DNA from: Flectonema sp. DT1601
Taxonomy: Eukaryota; Euglenozoa; Diplonemea; Diplonemida; Diplonemidae
Direction of reading: 5' to 3'
NCBI GenBank assembly: GCA_964019425.1
Contig: OZ025864.1
Coordinates: 56,001-120,000 of the forward strand
Length of the DNA: 64,000 nt
Shown here piece by piece: positions 58,849 to 64,000 of this stretch. Positions within the stretch are counted from its first letter, which is position 1; the number at the start of each line of letters is the position of its first letter. The translations under genes were made by a program, and so were the position numbers. The notes below the pieces were generated by a model that was given only the letters and a program-made list of their open reading frames with translations, did no database searches and had not been told where the DNA came from.

Positions 58849-61074
58849 TCAATCAGAATCGTTAAATTCTAATCTCAAAGCGTCGAGTTCGTTACGAGGC
58901 GTGTTATCACATCCTTCTATGTCTACCGCCCGAGTTGATACTTTTCTAAGCTGAGTTAGAACTTGTTTTCTGACCGAGTCCTCGTCACGTACAGTGGAGT
59001 CAATCGATAAGTAGTATTCACATTGAATTCTATAAAGAGATAACATAGTAAAAGCGTCTCTCTGAGTCTGAATTCGTAACGATTCTTCATCTGTAATCAG
59101 GGTATCGATTTCGACAAAATGAAGCTCGTCGAGTAACTTTAGATCTTTCGCCATTCTGTAGTGATAGTTGTGATCCAGTGAGAGTTGTTCTTTTATTACA
59201 ATTCGATCGTATTGTTCTCGATTCTCTAAACGACGAGCAGCATATAATGGTTTTTGAAGTTGTTTTTTCAACACTCTAAACGACGTCATCAAAGCTCTCC
59301 AACAATCTAATTCCAGTTCACAGATGACTCGTCTGCATAGTATCGAAGACTTGTCGGCAGATGACATGAGGAGTTGTTCAGTTTGTCTGATGGGAATCTC
59401 ATCTAAGTTAGAATCGATCTCTATGTTACACTCAGCCGTTGCGATCGTTGAATTGATAGCCGCTTCTCTAAATAACCAAATGTTCGCAATGTGATTGCCG
59501 CCGTTCAAAAAGTGATTCCCCTGAACAACTAAAAGGCTTCTGTCAGTATCCTCCAGATCAACATACCCAACCCTCGAGAGTACCTCTGCCACCTGCTGTA
59601 GGAGGATATAATTCTTAAATCCCATTGTTAATATTTCTATTCTCTCTTCTAGTTCTTCATTTTCAATTTTTTCCAATTTCTTAATGTCCTCAACAGTCGC
59701 AACATAAACTGGTGCTGGAGTCTGACTTGCAGTAGGACTTACTGTCGGTAATGGTTGTTTTAGGATGGCTGCTATTTCAGGATTCAGTTTAAGTTGACGA
59801 ACTAGAACATCAATACCAGCAGATGGAAATGTCTGTGAAGGAGGTGACAGAACTTTTGTTGTATCTGAAACAGATCGTTCTTTGCTGGAAGGAGAAGCAA
59901 CAGCAGCTGATCTAGTCTCACTCAAGGAACTCCATTTTGATCGTCGACGAGTTGATGCTGTTGACTGCGATGCGCTCTTTCGATCATCATCATTTGACTG
60001 ACAGTCTGAACTGTTCTGAGGTGATGTCACTGTGACAATCTCTTTAACCTTCGGGAGGGTTAATTCCACATGGTCTCCATCTAAATATCTCTGAAGTCTC
60101 TCCGTCACATCCGACAACGGCAACGGAGACAAATCCCTCGCTGTGGTATTCATCCAATCATGTGAATTACAGTCAGAAACACTTTGACATTTACCAAATA
60201 AACAATCACTTACAAACTGTTTTGCATGAGGGGAAACGCTATCCCATTCAACAAAAGGTTGTAACTCACATTCAGATATGTCAGGTGTTGATGGATTGTA
60301 TGCGACACCAGTGCAAAGCAGGTGAACGATGTTACCCAAATCAATAATGTCTTGTTGTGGTTTATAGAGATCGTCGTTTTGGGTTTGGGCTTCGTAGAAT
60401 GATTCTACTTTTACGGTGTGTAATACAGAAGTTGGATCGTTGCAATCATCAGGTAATCGAAGCGCCTCCGGTATGAAATTATTATGACTGATATCATTAC
60501 TGTGAAGAGACTGAATGATATGAAGAAGTGAACAAACAACACCAACGATAATCTCCTCCGTATATCCCCATCCAGAATTAGCAACAGCACACAACAAAAG
60601 AGGTCCATTACACAAGTTTGTAACCAATCGAATGTGACTGTCGGTGGGTGAATCGAAGAAGTGATTAAATATGTGTTCTTCTTTCTGTATTGCTGATAAT
60701 ACAGAGTGTTCTGTTTGGATCAGCTTTGCTTGAGGTGAACCTCTTTTTGCACTTTTAACTCGATATAACTCGTCAGTACCGATGAGTACGGCTGTTTCAA
60801 TGTAGATTCCTTCGGGTGTACGCGTCGCTGATTCAACAATTTCGTAGTTATTAATGAAAAATTCATTTTTCAACTCCCACACTATCACTTCTATTCGTTC
60901 AGTTTCCGCTGTGAAATCACTTCCCTCAAAGGATGCGTTTAGCTTTTTTATAATTGTCGGAAGTTGAAGTGCCACAGCCTGCTCTGGAGAACCCTTCTCA
61001 AAAATAACGCGAAGCTCGGCTTCCAACAACTGATGAGAGACTTTTGACGCTTTCTTACTCGGGGAGCTTCCCAT
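58849..61074 (-). CDS. N-myristoylation-motif pseudokinase with C-terminal helical domain
   Basis: A 741-residue protein from the ATG at 61074, which yields MGSSPSKKASKVSHQ, a good N-myristoylation motif (Gly2, Ser6, basic 7-8). Residues about 75-330 have a kinase-like fold: an N-lobe with Lys (DELYRVKSAKRGSPQAKLIQ), helix E (VVCSLLHIIQSLHSNDISHN), IIDLGNIVHLLCTGVAYNP (subdomain IX-like) and PHAKQFVSDCLFGKCQSVSD (subdomain XI-like). The HRD loop reads SHNNF and no DFG is visible, so catalysis is unlikely. A disordered Ser-rich linker (345-470) leads to a helical C-terminal domain (VEDIKKLEKIENEELEERIE; LCRRVICELELDCWRALMTS). A membrane-tethered scaffold is inferred. Family otherwise unknown. 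Confidence 0.75.
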   Translation of the reverse strand: MGSSPSKKASKVSHQLLEAELRVIFEKGSPEQAVALQLPTIIKKLNASFEGSDFTAETERIEVIVWELKNEFFINNYEIVESATRTPEGIYIETAVLIGTDELYRVKSAKRGSPQAKLIQTEHSVLSAIQKEEHIFNHFFDSPTDSHIRLVTNLCNGPLLLCAVANSGWGYTEEIIVGVVCSLLHIIQSLHSNDISHNNFIPEALRLPDDCNDPTSVLHTVKVESFYEAQTQNDDLYKPQQDIIDLGNIVHLLCTGVAYNPSTPDISECELQPFVEWDSVSPHAKQFVSDCLFGKCQSVSDCNSHDWMNTTARDLSPLPLSDVTERLQRYLDGDHVELTLPKVKEIVTVTSPQNSSDCQSNDDDRKSASQSTASTRRRSKWSSLSETRSAAVASPSSKERSVSDTTKVLSPPSQTFPSAGIDVLVRQLKLNPEIAAILKQPLPTVSPTASQTPAPVYVATVEDIKKLEKIENEELEERIEILTMGFKNYILLQQVAEVLSRVGYVDLEDTDRSLLVVQGNHFLNGGNHIANIWLFREAAINSTIATAECNIEIDSNLDEIPIRQTEQLLMSSADKSSILCRRVICELELDCWRALMTSFRVLKKQLQKPLYAARRLENREQYDRIVIKEQLSLDHNYHYRMAKDLKLLDELHFVEIDTLITDEESLRIQTQRDAFTMLSLYRIQCEYYLSIDSTVRDEDSVRKQVLTQLRKVSTRAVDIEGCDNTPRNELDALRLEFNDSD

Positions 61075-61987
61075 AACATTTACCTTTTTTGTCTTCAATG
61101 GAAGGTGAAGATAAAATGATTTTTTTTTTTTTAATAAAAACATAGAAAACACAAAAATATTACCCACCTCTCCTAATTACTTAACTATTAAGCAACAAGT
61201 TCAAACCTCACTCTGGTGTATAGTTATAGAAATATAATTGAGCCTTTTTGATCTTGTTCAATAATTCCTGACGGGGGGGTGAAGTATAATAGGAGGGTTA
61301 AAGAATCACTTGCAATAGGGTTTGGCGCTGCTAGTCGGAAATCAGAAAAAAACCCTTTACGAACACACACACAAAACGTTTTTTTGCTCTTTTCGCAGTC
61401 GCAGATAACCACAACCCTTCAAAACATTTAAACGATGCCCCTGCAAAGAGTAAAATAACAAAATATTGAAAAGATTCAAAACTACTGAAAGGAACTAATT
61501 AGGTGCTGCTGATAAGAAATAAATTCCTTTTAAAGCTTCACTTTGTGTGTGTTAACCAAAACTGTGAGTAAGGTTCCACATCGAATCTACCTGTACGGAG
61601 TTTAGTCATTTTTCGGTGGAAACGAAAGGGAGAAAAGACGGAAAAAAAAGATAAAAGTATGCAGGTGAAAACTAAACTAGAAGGGATGTTAAATCGTTTC
61701 TCCCCTTTTTTTTTTTTTTTTTTTTTTTTCTTAGTAAGGTTGGCTGCGTTCAGATTCTTGTAGCAATACTTTTATAAAAAAAAGCTAAAAAGAAAAAAAG
61801 TAAAATAAGACGTCAATACCACGCGTACGGTCACACAAATAAAGGGGGAAGATGTCCACTTTGTGATTTCCTTTGGTGAAGGAACGAGTAAGAAGAACCT
61901 CTTCTGTAAGTGGACTGTTGTTGTGAGTTCCCTGTAGGAGTCTTCTCATGGGATGCGCAAGGAAGGGAGAAACAAGATATAAAAATC
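61075..61987. other. 0.9-kb spacer
   Basis: No gene recognised. G-run at about 61273; T-run 61707-61729. Short frames here are low complexity or antisense to the ML gene end. Confidence 0.5.
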
Positions 61988-62461
61988 TTAAACACGAAGA
62001 ACAACATCAAGACATCCAATCAAGACTTTGTCCTCTCCGTAGATACGGAAGTCAGCTTCATAAGTACCAGCGATGTTAGCAGTGATACTCATCTGAGCCT
62101 CAGATTCAAAAGCTCCAGTCTTTGGACAGTTGTCGTACAAGTTGGAAGTAACGACACCAGCACCATTAAGAACATCAAAAGATTGAATTCCACACGCAGG
62201 CTTCGTAGTCTCCTGAACAGTTAGTCCAAAAGCTCTAACGGTAACAGTGTAGATCGAGTCAGCATCAACACCAGCAACAAGAGTACCACTCGATGTCATC
62301 TTAAATTCAGCTCCGTTTGCGACAGAGGCAGGGCACTCCCAGCTGTCGAGTCCACCACATGGACTGCAGCTGATGGAAATGTCACTGTTTGCGAGGGCGG
62401 TAGTGTTGCTACCGGCGGTGGCAACGGCGAGGGTCGAAACGAGAGCAGCGGCCTTAAACAT
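61988..62461 (-). CDS. Secreted ML-domain-like (NPC2/MD-2-type) protein
   Basis: A 157-residue protein with a signal peptide (MFKAAALVSTLAVATAGSN). The rest is a beta-rich domain with seven cysteines: ISISCSPCGGLDSWECPASV, a central strand region (SIYTVTVRAFGLTVQETTKP), DNCPKTGAFES, and the ending AGTYEADFRIYGEDKVLIGC plus LDVVLRV. Size, Cys placement and the final GTY--DFR-YG-D---IGCLDV-L strands resemble ML-domain lipid-binding proteins. The lipid-binding role is inferred from family only. Codon choice is rich in C/G-ending codons compared with most genes here, suggesting high expression. It ends without any anchor. Confidence 0.65.
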   Translation of the reverse strand: MFKAAALVSTLAVATAGSNTTALANSDISISCSPCGGLDSWECPASVANGAEFKMTSSGTLVAGVDADSIYTVTVRAFGLTVQETTKPACGIQSFDVLNGAGVVTSNLYDNCPKTGAFESEAQMSITANIAGTYEADFRIYGEDKVLIGCLDVVLRV

Positions 62462-63130
62462 TTCGTTGATTTAGGGTGTTGTTGTTTTTTTTAAAAAGTT
62501 TTCGCTGATTGGGAAAGAAACTATAACAAACCAAACAGCAATCACTTTCAGGTAACGACAGTAAAATACTTTAATTCATCTTTTAATTTAACATCTGTAC
62601 TGCAGAGAGGAAATAAATATATGTAATTACTAGTTGCTTTTTTTTTTTTTTTTTCACTTCGCACACAAAATCATGAAACAAGGATATATGCAAAATTAAA
62701 TTAAATCAAAAATAAAAAAACGAAAATGGAAAATAAAACCACTCTTCACCGGACGTCAAGTACTAAGTACAATGTACAAAATATTCTATTTCGGGTTGGA
62801 TGCGAAAGAGGGATCGTAATAATAAAAAAAAGCGGGGAATCGTTAATGAATACGCAAACATAAAAACAATCACGCGGACGGAATCGAACTGGAACACCAT
62901 TCTTCTGAACGATGCTGCTCAATTCAAAAGTTTAGGGGGAAAATGGGAAAGAAACACCACTCAGAAACTCATTATATTGCAAAAGGAAATAGGCGTTCGT
63001 TGAGTAGGTGGTGATGTTGCGGATAATGGAGGGATTTTTTTTTTAAAAAAAGAAATGTTTTTTTTGCAGATTTATCAAAACAAAAGTTTTTTGCAGGTGT
63101 ATCAAGTACAACATGTATTATTTTTGCTAC
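62462..63130. other. Spacer
   Basis: AT-rich. A GC-richer stretch at 62870-62930 was checked for a tRNA and rejected. No gene seen. Confidence 0.5.
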
Positions 63131-64000
63131 CTACTGGCGGCCCTGGCACGACTTCTTAACGGCGGCAACCATGTTTGGGAAGTTTGGAACACCGAGACCG
63201 GTGGCCGCGTCCCATCCCTTGGTGCACGCCCATCCAGCGCCGACGTTTCCACCGATGGCGTTGGTTCCCTTCACAACGTCGGTGAACATAGTTGGGTTCT
63301 GGTAGAACAGAGGGTTGGCGAATCCGAGAGTCTTTCCGCTCTCCTTAAGGCACACTTCGTTCAGTAGAGTGACGAGCGCAGCGAATGAAGGAGATGACGC
63401 GGAGGTTCCTCCAACTGGCATCGACTGTCCGTTGACCAAAACGGTGAATGACTGTCCCAAGGCTGCAACATCTGGTGATCCTCTTCCGGTGGCGTACTTG
63501 AGGTTTGGAAGCTTCACAGTCGCCAGGTACTTCTTAATATCCTCGGATTGGTAGTCAGCGACTGGGTAGTCGTATGAGAATCCACCTCCTGATCCGAACT
63601 GAGTTGACGCTTCCTCCTCTCCGGAAGTTCCCGAGGCCCAGTAGGTGGCACCGACAGCAATACAGTCAGGAATGGAAGCAGGGAATGATGGGGACAACTT
63701 TCCGTTGTTGCTTCCCTGTCTGGTCACTCCACCACTACCGTCGTCACCTGATGAGATCATGACAGTGATTCCCATGGTACCCATCTTGGTGATGTCATCG
63801 CTGAGTCTGCTGATGATCGAAGATGAGCAGAAGTCGATCTTCTGACTTCCGTACGAGACACTGATGGTGTATGGGTAAACCTTTGATCCAGTCACGTTTG
63901 AGCCGAAGGTAGTAAGGTCAGAGCAGAAGTCAAAGTTTGGGTACGAGTATACCCAGGTCTGCTGCTTTCCCAAAGAGGTGATGTACTCGGTGTCCAACAT
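63131..64000 (-). CDS. Sedolisin-family (S53) serine-carboxyl protease, 5'-truncated by window edge
   Basis: The last 289 residues of an S53 peptidase (TPP1 / kumamolisin-like), which acts in acidic lysosomal or extracellular settings. Visible catalytic parts: the Asp of the helix start in MLDTEYI (the paired Glu would lie just outside), the oxyanion Asp in MISSGDDGSGG, and the nucleophile Ser in VGGTSASSPSFAAL. The C-terminal calcium site is suggested by MFTDVVKGTN and GWDAATGLGVPNF. The frame is open through base 64000, so the prodomain and first part of the catalytic domain are missing. G/C-rich codon choice, like the neighbouring ML gene, fits a highly expressed secreted enzyme. Confidence 0.93.
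   Translation of the reverse strand: MLDTEYITSLGKQQTWVYSYPNFDFCSDLTTFGSNVTGSKVYPYTISVSYGSQKIDFCSSSIISRLSDDITKMGTMGITVMISSGDDGSGGVTRQGSNNGKLSPSFPASIPDCIAVGATYWASGTSGEEEASTQFGSGGGFSYDYPVADYQSEDIKKYLATVKLPNLKYATGRGSPDVAALGQSFTVLVNGQSMPVGGTSASSPSFAALVTLLNEVCLKESGKTLGFANPLFYQNPTMFTDVVKGTNAIGGNVGAGWACTKGWDAATGLGVPNFPNMVAAVKKSCQGRQ

Noticed and set aside
62870..62935. tRNA-like GTTCGATTCC on the minus strand
   Set aside because: The flanking bases cannot form a T stem, and no D arm or acceptor pairing was found.
1..64000. CRISPR arrays, prokaryotic operons, phage or insertion sequences
   Set aside because: No spaced direct-repeat arrays, Shine-Dalgarno-led gene overlaps or transposase frames; introns and mitochondrial proteins show a eukaryotic nuclear genome.

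Overview
The window is a nuclear segment from a unicellular eukaryote. Protein genes are separated by AT-rich spacers full of long A and T homopolymers. Several genes carry short spliceosomal introns, and the products include mitochondrial (NFU1, a bS16m-type ribosomal protein, SLP-2, PPR proteins), flagellar/cytoskeletal (SHIPPO-type, LRR-coiled-coil), cell-cycle (separase), secreted and membrane proteins. Every gene I can support (26) lies on the minus strand across all 64 kb. This one-way array, possible splice acceptors just upstream of many start codons, PH/TH1-like proteins of a type I associate with kinetoplastids, and a stray SSU rRNA fragment reading GGAATGACACCAC all lean towards Euglenozoa. 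Because cis-introns are frequent, a diplonemid- or euglenid-like lineage fits better than a trypanosomatid. This placement is inference and no search was run.

Layout. 0-10 kb: a small membrane protein cut by the window edge, a PH-like protein, NFU1, a mitochondrial PPR protein beside the remnant of a tandem copy, an SDR-FYVE fusion and a SHIPPO-type protein. 10-21.9 kb: a folate-receptor-like protein, an LRR membrane protein, a PPR-like protein, a secreted dCache protein with a GPI-type end, a large PH-like protein and two unknowns. Degenerate BspA-type LRR pseudogene pieces sit in the spacers at 3.5, 9.6 and 11.1 kb. 21.9-28.2 kb is a gene desert. 28-41.5 kb: a DH-PH RhoGEF, an MDR reductase, the ribosome-assembly factor Notchless, a pseudo-PFA-DSP, separase, an unknown coiled-coil protein and a MAPEG protein. 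A scrambled SSU rRNA fragment lies at 41.5 kb. 42.5-64 kb: SLP-2, a degenerate DHHC protein, bS16m, a second MAPEG-like protein, an ankyrin protein, an Agenet/Tudor-like plus tetraspan plus proline-rich protein, an LRR-coiled-coil protein, an N-myristoylation-motif pseudokinase, an ML-like secreted protein and the C-terminal part of a sedolisin protease.

The genes do not form a pathway operon. Their co-orientation looks like a polycistronic transcription unit. Points of most interest: introns ending in A-rich tracts plus ACAG instead of a pyrimidine tract; a separase with about 60 extra disordered residues between its catalytic His and Cys; three apparent pseudo-enzymes; an SDR-FYVE fusion with a complete PI3P-binding signature; a ligand-sensor domain with no cytoplasmic output; and gene-fragment duplications that record local genome turnover. 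Intron-containing models were assembled by eye from reading frame, GT..AG borders and family conservation.
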